Shown here: one piece after another, positions 1 through 6,596 of the stretch | Layout of the letters: every line of letters begins with the position of its first letter | Numbering within the stretch: position 1 is the first letter of the stretch | Source of the DNA: a virus | Virus record (IMG/VR): IMGVR_UViG_3300023227_000002 | Coordinates: 1-31,608 of that record | DNA length: 31,608 nucleotides | Strand: one strand, 5' to 3' | The notes under the pieces: generated by a model | Database searches by the model: none | Told to the model about the DNA's origin: nothing | What the model saw: only the letters and a program-made list of their open reading frames with translations | Program-made: the position numbers and the translations under genes

Positions 1-127
1 TTGTAGGAGAACTAAATCTTGTCTGAGTGGTTAATGGTTTTAAGTAATCAATCATATATCCAAGTGCGTCATTCATATGGTCGAATCCATCTTCCTTATC
101 AGGAATATTTGTATTCTCTTTGTATAT
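1..127. repeat. Terminal overlap, left copy (contig circularity)
   Basis: Bases 1-127 are identical to 31482-31608. Reading the terminase frame across the join gives one uninterrupted gene, so the two ends are the same stretch of a circular map. An overlap of exactly 127 fits the k-mer size of common de Bruijn assemblers rather than a biological direct terminal repeat (inference). Confidence 0.95.
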
Positions 128-1219
128 TTGTCTTTGTAAACCTTTTATCAATGTTTTGCAAGATTGTGAAACAAAAATATGCCTTACTCCTGTAGAATCT
201 TTTAATCTACTATTGACAGCATTGACTCTATCTCTAATTGCTGGGTGTTTGTTTTTAACCTTAACTTTAAATCCAGCATTTTGTAAGATACTTAAATCAG
301 TTCTACCACCAGCAGATGTCTTTCTTTGTTTAGAAGCTGGGTCAGGATATATGAATATTGGTATTTTAGTACCATATCTATCTCTTAATTCTTGCACCAT
401 TTCATCTGTATTACTTCCATAAATGATTACTTCATCAAGAAAGAATATTTTATCCTTATCTAATTGTGCAACACAAGCTGACATTGGGTCTACGTTAAAG
501 TCCATTCCAATATGTAAAGGCTTCTCCCAATCAATCTCTTTTTTAACTACATTCTCAACAGGGTGAAAGTTGTAATAAACACTTCCAGCATAGTTCTCAA
601 ATGTACCCTCAAACTCTTGTCTAAAAGTTCTAATATCAATATCTTGTTTAGCCTGTTCTATTTCATCTGCTGAAACTATACCACCCTCTAAAGTAGTATA
701 TTGGTAACTATCCCATTCTTCATCTTGCTTACCTTTTAAATATAATTCATATGACCAATTCCCATAACCTTTAGGAGTACCACAAAATAAGACTCTACCT
801 AATGTATCAGAAACAGAAGCCCTTAATACTTCGTACCATGCTCGTTTATCTATATCTGCAAACTCATCTAATATAAGAAAGTTTAATCCACTACCTCTTA
901 ACGCATCATAATTATCAGCACCCTTTAATGAGATCGTACTATTAGTTTTCCTGATAGTAATAGTCATAGTAGTTTCGTTAATATCTTCTATCCAGTTAAA
1001 CTGATTAAGCATTTCTTTTAGATTAGCCCATACGATCTCTTTAGCCATTTTAAATGTTGGTGCTACATACCAGATTTTCTGATTAGGTTTTGTGGCGTAC
1101 TTCATCATTTCAGTAATACAAAGAAAAGTCTTACCAAACCTACGACCTGATATTAATATTCTGAATCTAGCTTTAGAACTACTTACTTTAAGTTGAGGTT
1201 TGGTGAGGGATATTTTCAT
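1..1219 (-). CDS. terL: Terminase large subunit (most of gene; last codons lie at 31465-31481)
   Basis: This is the ATPase/nuclease motor that packages DNA through the portal. The ATG is at 1219-1217. The frame runs leftward through base 1 and continues at 31481, stopping with TAA at 31467-31465, giving 411 residues in the circular genome. Visible motifs are Walker A SGRRFGKT (residues 24-31), Walker B LNFLILDEFAD (about 112-122), and nuclease-type acidic residues in GMDFNVDP (D240), YPDP (D293) and DGFDHMNDALGY (D380, D384). Its length is normal for phage TerL. The portal ATG follows three bases after the stop. No strong Shine-Dalgarno is seen before the ATG. The family call is firm; the packaging strategy cannot be read from the sequence. 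Confidence 0.95.
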   Translation of the reverse strand, partial: MKISLTKPQLKVSSSKARFRILISGRRFGKTFLCITEMMKYATKPNQKIWYVAPTFKMAKEIVWANLKEMLNQFNWIEDINETTMTITIRKTNSTISLKGADNYDALRGSGLNFLILDEFADIDKRAWYEVLRASVSDTLGRVLFCGTPKGYGNWSYELYLKGKQDEEWDSYQYTTLEGGIVSADEIEQAKQDIDIRTFRQEFEGTFENYAGSVYYNFHPVENVVKKEIDWEKPLHIGMDFNVDPMSACVAQLDKDKIFFLDEVIIYGSNTDEMVQELRDRYGTKIPIFIYPDPASKQRKTSAGGRTDLSILQNAGFKVKVKNKHPAIRDRVNAVNSRLKDSTGVRHIFVSQSCKTLIKGLQRQIYKENTNIPDKEDGFDHMNDALGYMIDYLKPLTTQTRFSSPT

Positions 1220-1237
1220 TAATTTTATTATATCTCA

Positions 1238-1450
1238 TTAGACTTGTTCTGCTTCTTTACATATAAATTTCGTTGCTACTTTGTTATTATTAACAAAATT
1301 ATCTTCTTGTGCAATTATTATTTCTTTAGATATTTCTAGTGCAGCAATCGTACATTCTTTCCATGAATTATATTCTTGTTTTATTTCTACTGGCTCTAAG
1401 CATTGGTCATTTATAAAGGAACATAAAAATATTATTAATATAAATTTCAT
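1238..1450 (-). CDS. Small secreted or membrane-anchored protein
   Basis: The 70-residue product starts MKFILIIFLCSFIN, a short hydrophobic leader resembling a signal peptide, followed by a soluble part with Cys residues (QCLEPVE, KECTIAA, FICKEAEQ). An in-frame start 51 bases upstream exists, but the ATG at 1450 overlaps the stop of the 24-residue gene before it (ATGA), the usual coupling in this genome, so I prefer it. Size and layout resemble the protein at 1667-1852. Function unknown; it may act on or in the host envelope (inference). Confidence 0.6.
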   Translation of the reverse strand: MKFILIIFLCSFINDQCLEPVEIKQEYNSWKECTIAALEISKEIIIAQEDNFVNNNKVATKFICKEAEQV

Positions 1451-1521
1451 GGGTAATGACTTACAAGTAATGTAAATAGAATTAATGCAATAATTAAACA
1501 ACCAGTAAAGTAATAGTTCAT
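1447..1521 (-). CDS. 24-residue single-span membrane peptide
   Basis: ATG at 1521, TGA at 1449-1447. The product, MNYYFTGCLIIALILFTLLV then SHYP, is almost entirely one hydrophobic span. A GGGG-containing stretch precedes the start, and its stop overlaps the next ATG (ATGA). Translational coupling on both sides argues that it is real, but its size keeps confidence moderate. Confidence 0.45.
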   Translation of the reverse strand: MNYYFTGCLIIALILFTLLVSHYP

Positions 1522-1536
1522 ATTTAACCCCATAAA

Positions 1537-1644
1537 TTATTTCTTCTTTTTCTTTTTACATTTACATCTAGGTGCTGATAGGTTTGCAACCCAAGATATA
1601 TAATTATCTAAAGCAGAAAAGAATTTTAAAAAGTATTTGTCCAT
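1537..1644 (-). CDS. 35-residue basic-tailed small protein
   Basis: ATG at 1644, TAA at 1539-1537. The product begins MDKYFLKFFSALDNYISWVA and ends with RCKCKKKKKK, giving an aromatic N-terminal helix and a poly-lysine tail with two Cys. It fills an otherwise empty gap in a tightly packed leftward operon. Function unknown. Confidence 0.45.
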   Translation of the reverse strand: MDKYFLKFFSALDNYISWVANLSAPRCKCKKKKKK

Positions 1645-1666
1645 AAAGAACATTTATCATAAAGGC

Positions 1667-1852
1667 TTAACAATATCCACCAATTACGCTTATGTTCTTA
1701 TTTACGAACCATATATTATGTTTAGCTGAATATATACTGATTTGCTCTATCCTATCTTGAATAAGATCAAAGCAATTCTTGTTAGATATTTCATAATATT
1801 TCTGATGAGTTAATTCTCCATTGATGAGTAGCAATAGAATTATTGTTTTCAT
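1667..1852 (-). CDS. Small protein with hydrophobic leader
   Basis: 61 residues starting MKTIILLLLINGELTHQKYY, with a signal-like start, one internal Cys (NKNCFDLIQ) and a terminal Cys. Its start overlaps the stop of the upstream zinc-ribbon-like gene at 1852 (TAATG). It looks like a distant size-mate of 1238-1450, possibly a duplicated small envelope protein, though sequence identity is low. Function unknown. Confidence 0.55.
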   Translation of the reverse strand: MKTIILLLLINGELTHQKYYEISNKNCFDLIQDRIEQISIYSAKHNIWFVNKNISVIGGYC

Positions 1853-2064
1853 TATCTATTAAAAAATCTCTTTCTCCATTCATGGCAAACGTAAGTATCT
1901 TTAACAGCTTTACTTCCCCATCTACCACAGAATGATCTTCGGTTTGAGTACAAGCCACAATTTCCGCAGGCTTCTTTTGTTTTACTCAATTCAAATGATT
2001 GAGGTAGAGAATAATCTATTATCTCTCCATTAGGATAGAAGTTAGGTCGTTTAATGATGTCCAC
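1852..2064 (-). CDS. Small Cys-rich, putative zinc-binding protein
   Basis: 70 residues with a Cys set CGNCG...FCGRWG...VCHEW, resembling a zinc ribbon or knuckle. The start is GTG at 2064-2062, preceded by AAGGAG at good spacing and lying inside the 3' end of the coiled-coil gene at 2051-2197 in another frame. No family recognised. Such proteins often bind nucleic acid or a protein partner (inference). Confidence 0.6.
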   Translation of the reverse strand: MDIIKRPNFYPNGEIIDYSLPQSFELSKTKEACGNCGLYSNRRSFCGRWGSKAVKDTYVCHEWRKRFFNR

Positions 2065-2197
2065 TTGCCATCTCCTTTATTTTTTTGAGTTTTCTTAAAG
2101 CCATATCTCTTTGTAATTTAACTTGCTCTAGTTCTTCTTTGAGTCTTAATTTTTCTTCTCTTAATTTAAGAAAAGTATTCTCTCCAACTTGTTCCAT
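2051..2197 (-). CDS. 48-residue coiled-coil protein
   Basis: ATG at 2197, TAA at 2053-2051. The sequence is highly charged and heptad-like (LKLREEKLRLKEELEQVKLQ), predicting one long helix. GGAGAG lies just upstream of the ATG. It overlaps the GTG start of the next gene by 14 bases. Function unknown; a small adaptor or terminase accessory is conceivable from its location only. Confidence 0.55.
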   Translation of the reverse strand: MEQVGENTFLKLREEKLRLKEELEQVKLQRDMALRKLKKIKEMASGHH

Positions 2198-2209
2198 ATT
2201 TCTCTCCAT

Positions 2210-2377
2210 TTACTTATTAACTTTTTTACCCTTATTAACACCTTGCTTAATAACATATCCTAGTGTTCCATTGGCACCTATTTGAACTTCTTTTCTAAGA
2301 TTCTTAAATAACAACATTTCTTTAATCTTTTTGTAATGCTTTTTTAAATAGCTTTCCATAGCTTTATTATCTCTCAT
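2210..2377 (-). CDS. 55-residue basic protein
   Basis: ATG at 2377, TAA at 2212-2210. Lys/Arg-rich, with an N-terminal helix (MRDNKAMESYLKKHYKKIKE) and a Gly-containing C-terminal half (QIGANGTLGYVIKQ). Its start overlaps the TGA of the previous gene (ATGA). Function unknown; the basic charge suggests nucleic acid contact (inference). Confidence 0.55.
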   Translation of the reverse strand: MRDNKAMESYLKKHYKKIKEMLLFKNLRKEVQIGANGTLGYVIKQGVNKGKKVNK

Positions 2378-2508
2378 TTTCCACCACCTCTATATCTAGT
2401 GGTTTTCTGTTGCCTTTTTTCAGACTTATTTAAAGATTTCTTATGAGTTTGAGGTCGCTTTTTATTCTGATCTCTTTTAACATAAAATGAAAAGTTTTGT
2501 TTAGCCAT
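2374..2508 (-). CDS. 44-residue very basic protein
   Basis: ATG at 2508 overlaps the small-terminase stop (TAATG); TGA at 2376-2374 overlaps the next start. The product is rich in Lys, Arg and Gln and ends RYRGGGK. Probably a disordered nucleic-acid-binding peptide; function unknown. Confidence 0.5.
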   Translation of the reverse strand: MAKQNFSFYVKRDQNKKRPQTHKKSLNKSEKRQQKTTRYRGGGK

Positions 2509-2894
2509 TATACATCTTCTATTTTAGCATCTATAATTAATGGTAAAGGTTCAACAACAGTTTCTTGAACAGTACGATCTTTCATTCCTAGATAATTTTT
2601 AGATAACCAGATCATCATATTAGGATTACCTTTTAAAGCTGATTGCCACATTCTTTTTCTTAAACTGGCTTTTCCCTTGTTTTTATTATCCTCTATTAAA
2701 TCAGCAAATCTTCTCTGTAAGGTTCTAGCAGATATTCCTACAACACTTCCTATTTCTTCTTGTGTACAACCTATTTGACTTAAATTTGCTATCACTTCTG
2801 CATCTAGTTCTTTTTTAGGTCTGCCCATAGATTTAGGCTTAACTGTGTTTTGTGCCTTATTTATGTCGTTTTTCATTTTATTGTTTATATCCAA
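2508..2894 (-). CDS. terS: Probable terminase small subunit (helix-turn-helix DNA-binding protein)
   Basis: 128 residues. After a disordered basic N-terminus comes GRPKKELDAEVIANLSQIGC, then a helix-turn-helix TQEEIGSVVGISARTLQRRF (about residues 44-63), then a helical region with WQSALKGNPNMMIWLSKNYLGMKD (about 87-110) of the kind seen in phage TerS/HTH proteins. TerS recognises the packaging site and hands DNA to TerL. It lies upstream of terL in the same leftward operon, separated by small genes. It overlaps the methyltransferase stop by 10 bases. The HTH is clear; the TerS role is by family resemblance and context. Confidence 0.75.
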   Translation of the reverse strand: MDINNKMKNDINKAQNTVKPKSMGRPKKELDAEVIANLSQIGCTQEEIGSVVGISARTLQRRFADLIEDNKNKGKASLRKRMWQSALKGNPNMMIWLSKNYLGMKDRTVQETVVEPLPLIIDAKIEDV

Positions 2895-3421
2895 TCTAAT
2901 GTAGGTTTTCCATTATAATTTTTATCAAAAATAAACCAAGCAAATGCCATTAATCCATTGCCACCAAATTTAACTCTTTTAGAAAATACTAAAATGTTTT
3001 TAAGTTTGTTTTGTATAAATATCTTATTTTTTCTATTTATACCTTCTAAAAATGATAATTTGTTTAACATAGCAACATTTTTATTAGCAAGTTGTAATGC
3101 TTGTAATGTAAATTCAGTTGATAAATTAAATGGTGGATTAGTAACAATATTATCAAATTTTTTAAATGTTTTAAGAAAATCAACACCAGATTCTCCATAT
3201 CCTCTATCAATCAAATCTGAACTATAAACATCATATTTATTTTCTTTTAATACTTTAGACATTGATCCATCTCCACAAGCACACTCCCAAATATTACCAT
3301 TAAATTTATACCTTTCTAATAAGGATTGTGTAGCTTCTGGTGGTGTAGGGTAAAAATCGTTTTTAACTCTATTATCTTTTTGATTAAAACCAACATATGC
3401 TAGTGCATTAGATTTTTTCAT
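2885..3421 (-). CDS. DNA adenine-specific methyltransferase
   Basis: 178 residues of a compact Rossmann-type methyltransferase. Visible are FYPTPPEAT (23-31), a SAM-binding motif I ECACGDGSM (46-54), an acidic end of beta-2 (YSSDL, about 66-70), and catalytic motif IV TNPPFN (94-99), the [ND]PP[FYW] signature of amino-methylating enzymes, most often N6-adenine. There is no obvious separate target-recognition domain and no cognate nuclease beside it, so it is a solitary phage methylase. Likely roles are protection from host restriction or marking phage DNA for packaging or replication (inference). Specificity cannot be read from the sequence. Confidence 0.85.
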   Translation of the reverse strand: MKKSNALAYVGFNQKDNRVKNDFYPTPPEATQSLLERYKFNGNIWECACGDGSMSKVLKENKYDVYSSDLIDRGYGESGVDFLKTFKKFDNIVTNPPFNLSTEFTLQALQLANKNVAMLNKLSFLEGINRKNKIFIQNKLKNILVFSKRVKFGGNGLMAFAWFIFDKNYNGKPTLDWI

Positions 3422-3425
3422 AATC

Positions 3426-3710
3426 TTATATTTCTATCTTTTTCATATGTTTAATACAACCAATAGGAAAGACATTTCTATCACTAAAAGATTCTTCGTT
3501 CTGATCGTAAGAAGCAAATGTTTTTATATTGTCTTTATCCTTACTAAATATATATGCATTAGTTATCATTATAGCTGGTTGCATAGATTCAAATTCTTTT
3601 ATAGTAGCATGACCAGAATCTCCAAGTATATCCCACCACTTAATTTCATAAAAATAATACTTTTTAGTATTTATTGAAATATGTCTAAACTGTGTCTTTT
3701 TCTTAACCAT
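3426..3710 (-). CDS. Conserved-looking hypothetical protein
   Basis: 94 residues, soluble, with a motif-like core WWDILGDSGHATIKEFESM (about 25-43) and a second segment SYDQNEESFSDRNVFPIGCI (about 68-87). I know no function; it resembles small proteins seen in other AT-rich marine phages, from memory only. Its start is 1 bp from the stop of the 44-residue gene upstream. Confidence 0.65.
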   Translation of the reverse strand: MVKKKTQFRHISINTKKYYFYEIKWWDILGDSGHATIKEFESMQPAIMITNAYIFSKDKDNIKTFASYDQNEESFSDRNVFPIGCIKHMKKIEI

Positions 3711-3845
3711 TTAATGTTTTGTATTATCGTCTTGATTTAATACTGCTCTTAAATATTCAATTTGCATTTTAAGTTGTCTATTTTCAATACTTAAATCAAT
3801 TATACGTTTTCTGCAATATTTAAAAATTCGGAGTATTGCTTTCAT
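3711..3845 (-). CDS. 44-residue small helical protein
   Basis: ATG at 3845 overlaps the previous stop (TAATGA); TAA at 3713-3711. The sequence is a basic segment (MKAILRIFKYCRKRIIDL) followed by a heptad-like helix (IENRQLKMQIEYLRAVLN). Probably a short coiled coil. Function unknown. Confidence 0.5.
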   Translation of the reverse strand: MKAILRIFKYCRKRIIDLSIENRQLKMQIEYLRAVLNQDDNTKH

Positions 3846-4411
3846 TAGTAGGCTTTCAAAGGTTCGTCTTTGAATTTATGTTTCAAATACTTCTTATTGT
3901 CTTTTCGGAGTATAACGTAATGACCTTCTTCTCCTACTTTTTCGTAATCTCCCTTGATAGACTTTTTAATCTTACTATTTAGTATATGTGTATTAGTACT
4001 GTGTATTGACACTTGTTGCGATAGGTGGGCTGTAGGTGGTTTTTCTGATTCTACATACTGATATAAGTCGTAATTTATAAGGTTTATTATCGTTACTTTT
4101 CGGCTAGGGTGGTTGTTGCTGGGCTGTAGGTGGGTCGTTCTAGTGTCTATCATTTTTTTACGCACAAGCCGTAGTATAAAAGACCTCATTTCAGAGTAAG
4201 TCATACCAAATCTTTTAGCTGTTACCCTTAAAGGCATAATAGCTTCTCCTCTTTTAATAGAAACTTCTGTATCTAAAAATTTTAAAGTTTTATCTTGGTG
4301 TGATGCTGAACTTATAAAATATATCCAACAACTCGCTTGTAATAAATTCTTAAAAATAGGATTTGAATACAAATCGCGATATAGAATAAAGTAGCCTCTC
4401 TTTTTAGACAT
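3845..4411 (-). CDS. Winged-helix protein, replication-initiator-like
   Basis: 188 residues. The N-terminal 110 or so look like the winged-helix region of phage replisome organisers/gpO-type proteins: RGYFILYRDLYSNPIFKN, WIYFISSASH, then LRVTAKRFGMTYSEMRSFILRL with a following wing. The rest is polar and basic with no visible helicase-loader domain, so the protein is shorter than full initiators. With no polymerase or helicase gene present, such a protein would plausibly recruit the host replisome (inference). An alternative is a generic transcriptional regulator. Confidence 0.6.
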   Translation of the reverse strand: MSKKRGYFILYRDLYSNPIFKNLLQASCWIYFISSASHQDKTLKFLDTEVSIKRGEAIMPLRVTAKRFGMTYSEMRSFILRLVRKKMIDTRTTHLQPSNNHPSRKVTIINLINYDLYQYVESEKPPTAHLSQQVSIHSTNTHILNSKIKKSIKGDYEKVGEEGHYVILRKDNKKYLKHKFKDEPLKAY

Positions 4412-4566
4412 TATTTGCTCTCCTTTTCAATTATCTCTATTAGTTCTCTTTTAGAATGATTAATCAATAGTTCTTTAATTGTATTGATTACTTTTTTCTT
4501 TTCCTCAAATGCTTTATGTTTATTAGCATCTATTGTTTCAAAGTGTTCTTCATTCATTTCGGCCAT
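4411..4566 (-). CDS. 51-residue acidic helical protein
   Basis: ATG at 4566 overlaps the upstream stop, with GGAGAGATATA before it; TAA at 4413-4411 overlaps the next ATG. The sequence is helical and charged (EEKKKVINTIKELLINHSKR). It sits between a nuclease and the initiator-like gene. Function unknown. Confidence 0.55.
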   Translation of the reverse strand: MAEMNEEHFETIDANKHKAFEEKKKVINTIKELLINHSKRELIEIIEKESK

Positions 4567-4913
4567 TATATCTCTCCTTTTTTAGTGTTATAAAAATTAA
4601 ACAAGTCGTTAGCTTGTTCCATATTCTCAATCTCTTTTAAAGTTCTATATAGTAATTCTCTTTCAGTTCCATACATAGATTCAAATTGTTGTTTGCAACT
4701 ATGAATACTAAAACTTCCTACATGGTGGTCAGGACATAATGGGATTGTTTCATAATGAGTTGCTCGGTTTCCAAATCCAAGATTTCCTTTACCATCTCCA
4801 CGATTTCTTATGTGATGACAGATAGCTGGACTACCACAAATTAAACAACCTAGAGAAGCTACTTTTGATAAATGTTCTTTCTCTTTAGCAGTTGCTACTT
4901 TTTTCTTTGCCAT
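4566..4913 (-). CDS. HNH/Ref-like nuclease
   Basis: 115 residues with a zinc-binding and catalytic pattern CLICGSPAICHHIR (C23, C26, H33, H34), YETIPLCPDHH (C60, H63, H64) and SIHSCKQQFE (H71). This arrangement resembles the P1 Ref-type RecA-dependent nucleases and related HNH proteins of phage recombination regions. A role in recombination or DNA processing is likely (family knowledge). It overlaps the winged-helix gene upstream by 19 bases and is probably co-translated with it. Confidence 0.75.
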   Translation of the reverse strand: MAKKKVATAKEKEHLSKVASLGCLICGSPAICHHIRNRGDGKGNLGFGNRATHYETIPLCPDHHVGSFSIHSCKQQFESMYGTERELLYRTLKEIENMEQANDLFNFYNTKKGEI

Positions 4914-5194
4914 ACTATCGCTTGTTTTCCATATTTAGTTTTTCTAGTCAGGCCAGAATTTTCTACCAAGTTTAATTCCTGTAGTTCATGGACTCTACCA
5001 CAAACAGAACTTAAAGGCATATCTAACTCATCTGATATTTCATAATTAGTTAGTGCTTTTAATTTTATAAGATCATAAACCATTTCTCTTTTAGTTTTTA
5101 TTTTAGGTTTTATTGTGGCAAGTGCTTCTTGGCTTGTGTCAGTATAATTTGCTGATTGGTAATCAGTATCAAATATATCTAGCTGTTCTTTCAT
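4895..5194 (-). CDS. Winged-helix DNA-binding protein
   Basis: 99 residues. The N-terminal third is polar; residues about 35-99 form a winged helix: REMVYDLIKLKALTNYEISD, recognition helix PLSSVCGRVHELQELN, wing LVENSGLTRKTKYGKQAIVW. This is the first gene of the leftward transcript from the 5195-5514 control region, so it may be a regulator or DNA metabolism factor. The exact role is unknown. Confidence 0.65.
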   Translation of the reverse strand: MKEQLDIFDTDYQSANYTDTSQEALATIKPKIKTKREMVYDLIKLKALTNYEISDELDMPLSSVCGRVHELQELNLVENSGLTRKTKYGKQAIVWQRKK

Positions 5195-5514
5195 ATCTTT
5201 CTCCCTATTATGATTAACCCAAATGAGAGAGAGTCCATCTGGGCTAATCTAGTATATATGATATGAAATATAAATACTTGTCTTTCGACTCTCTCAATAT
5301 ATATTTTTTTACTTATATTCATATCTTTAATTGATTCGTTAATATTTATATTTAATTTTAAAATAAAACAAGAAATAAAACCTAAATGCGAATAATAACT
5401 TTAAATAAGTCAAAAAAGCTATATTTTATGCGATAAATTAGCTATTGCACTATTCAACCCATTTGATAGTTTATTTGTATGTTAAATAAATTAACAATTA
5501 AAGGAGAGAGCATA
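5195..5514. promoter_or_regulatory. Divergent control region between leftward and rightward genes
   Basis: About 320 bases without a convincing gene, strongly AT-rich, separating the leftward start at 5194 from the rightward start at 5515. It holds an imperfect hairpin CCCAAATG...CATCTGGG (5219-5244), an inverted pair GAGAGAGTC (5227-5235)/GACTCTCTC (5287-5295), and a rightward promoter-like element at 5464-5492. A leftward promoter may use TTGAGA (5297-5292), with AT-rich -10 candidates near 5274-5267. Promoter assignments are by eye. Confidence 0.7.
5461..5496 (+). promoter_or_regulatory. Putative early promoter with inverted-repeat operator
   Basis: A -35-like TTGATA (5464-5469), 17-bp spacer and -10-like TAAATT (5487-5492) lead to a short leader containing AAAGGAGAG before the ATG at 5515. 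Overlapping the -10 is the inverted repeat TGTTAA-5 nt-TTAACA (5480-5496). The 11-mer ATTTGATAGTT (5461-5471) recurs on the minus strand at 11282-11272 next to a near-identical inverted repeat, which supports a shared operator. Confidence 0.55.
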
Positions 5515-5760
5515 ATGAATAATACACAAAAAAAAATTGACGACATAGCTTTTAAAGTTGGAGTAGATCGTTTGCAAGATTTACTTAATAAAAATGGTTT
5601 ATTCGTTGATAAAAATAGAGTTGAATTATTATGTAACAATATTGTTAATAATACAATTAAACTTAATAAAATGGATAAAAATGAACCTAAAGGTATTTTA
5701 TTAAATTACATTTTAATGAAAGAAGATAAAAATACTTTAATAAAAAAGGAGAGAGTATAA
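5515..5760 (+). CDS. Hypothetical protein, first early gene
   Basis: 81 residues from the ATG at 5515, chosen because AAAGGAGAGAGCATA stands directly before it; the upstream in-frame ATG at 5479 lies inside the promoter/operator. The product is basic and helical (MNNTQKKIDDIAFKVGVDRL, about residues 1-20), with a repeated asparagine-rich stretch in the middle. It overlaps the next ATG by one base (TAATG). Function unknown. First genes of early phage operons often act on host functions (inference). Confidence 0.65.
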   Translation: MNNTQKKIDDIAFKVGVDRLQDLLNKNGLFVDKNRVELLCNNIVNNTIKLNKMDKNEPKGILLNYILMKEDKNTLIKKERV

Positions 5761-6056
5761 TGAGAATACCAATCAACTCTACATTCACTAAAGAAATCTC
5801 TAAAAAGTTTAAGAGAATCTTTAATCCTCAAACACCTTTAGAGGAACTAAAAAATTTACAGGAAGAATCCATAATGGGTTCTCATGTAGATAGCTTCTTA
5901 AATGAAGTTTTAAACAAGGAAAATAACAATGGCAAAAGTTATGAAACTGCAAGAGCAGTACGACAAGAGTATTCTCAAAGAGAAGAAATTGTTGGACAAG
6001 TTACAAGCAGTAAAATACAAAAAAAAAGCGATTGCGTGGAAACTACATTTAGTTAA
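5760..6056 (+). CDS. Hypothetical protein; 3' part overlaps another frame
   Basis: 98 residues, with the RBS AAAAAGGAGAGAGTATA before the start. The first 57 or so residues look like an ordinary charged helical protein (FTKEISKKFKRIFNPQTPLE). The last 42 codons share DNA with the start of the 49-residue gene at 5929 in another frame and have less natural composition. The 5' part is probably under selection and the tail a tolerated overlap. Function unknown. Confidence 0.5.
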   Translation: MRIPINSTFTKEISKKFKRIFNPQTPLEELKNLQEESIMGSHVDSFLNEVLNKENNNGKSYETARAVRQEYSQREEIVGQVTSSKIQKKSDCVETTFS

Positions 6057-6078
6057 ATACCACCAAGCAACTTTATAA
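5929..6078 (+). CDS. 49-residue basic helical protein
   Basis: ATG at 5929-5931 preceded by AAGGA at 8-base spacing; TAA at 6076-6078. The product (KLQEQYDKSILKEKKLLDKL, then KKKAIAWKLHLVKYHQATL) is amphipathic, basic and coiled-coil-like. It overlaps the previous gene by 128 bases in another frame; the RBS and regular heptad composition make it credible. Function unknown. Confidence 0.55.
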   Translation: MAKVMKLQEQYDKSILKEKKLLDKLQAVKYKKKAIAWKLHLVKYHQATL

Positions 6079-6097
6079 CGAGAGAAAGAAAATAGAT

Positions 6098-6376
6098 ATG
6101 AAAAAAACGATACTTACCCTAGCGATCTCTTGCACCCTATTATCTGCGTGTGCGTATAAACCTTTAATAGATACTGCTGGAAAGTCAGGAACATTTAATA
6201 CAGACCAAGCTAAAGAAATAACAAACGATATGCAGCATTGTAAAACACTAGCAAAGAATAATACTACTTTTGTTGGTAACATTCTGTATTGGACTTTGAG
6301 TCCTACTATGGACACTAAAAAAGAATCATTAACCAGAAAATGCTTAACCAATCGAGGTCATAGTGTCCTTAACTAA
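6098..6376 (+). CDS. Predicted small lipoprotein
   Basis: 92 residues. MKKTILTLAISCTLLSACAYK is a textbook lipoprotein signal: positively charged start, hydrophobic core, lipobox LSAC with the lipidated Cys at residue 18. The mature part has two further Cys (QHCKTLAK, RKCLTNRG). It should be anchored in the host membrane by Lgt/Lsp processing. Expressed with early genes, it could block superinfection or modify the envelope (inference). No family recognised. Confidence 0.7.
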   Translation: MKKTILTLAISCTLLSACAYKPLIDTAGKSGTFNTDQAKEITNDMQHCKTLAKNNTTFVGNILYWTLSPTMDTKKESLTRKCLTNRGHSVLN

Positions 6377-6596
6377 AAGACACCAATATAAATATTTAAT
6401 GGAGAAGTTAAAATTTAAATACTTAGACCTTAAATACAGAGAAGAAATATCTACCAATACAAACCCTGATCTTATTAAAGATGAAGTTAGTTTCTATAAT
6501 GAATACTATTATAGATTAGATTTCTATTCTGATTGGCTAGAACGAATCAATAACAAATATAACTATATAGGAGAGAATAATGCAACTCAATCTTAA
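6363..6596 (+). CDS. Hypothetical tyrosine-rich protein
   Basis: 77 residues from a GTG at 6363-6365 with GAGG five bases upstream; it overlaps the lipoprotein end by 14 bases. An ATG at 6399 is an alternative start. The sequence is rich in Tyr, Lys and Glu (SFYNEYYYRLDFYSDWLERI), mostly helical. Function unknown. Confidence 0.6.
   Translation: MSLTKRHQYKYLMEKLKFKYLDLKYREEISTNTNPDLIKDEVSFYNEYYYRLDFYSDWLERINNKYNYIGENNATQS

Noticed and set aside
1-127. Biological direct terminal repeat
   Set aside because: The repeat is exactly 127 bases, a standard assembler k-mer length, and falls within terL with no packaging-end features. A circular assembly overlap is simpler.
120-422. Rightward 100-codon frame inside terL
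   Set aside because: It is antisense to the terminase whose motifs are intact throughout. No ribosome-binding site.
6073-6351. Leftward 92-codon frame
   Set aside because: It is antisense to the clear lipoprotein gene at 6098-6376.
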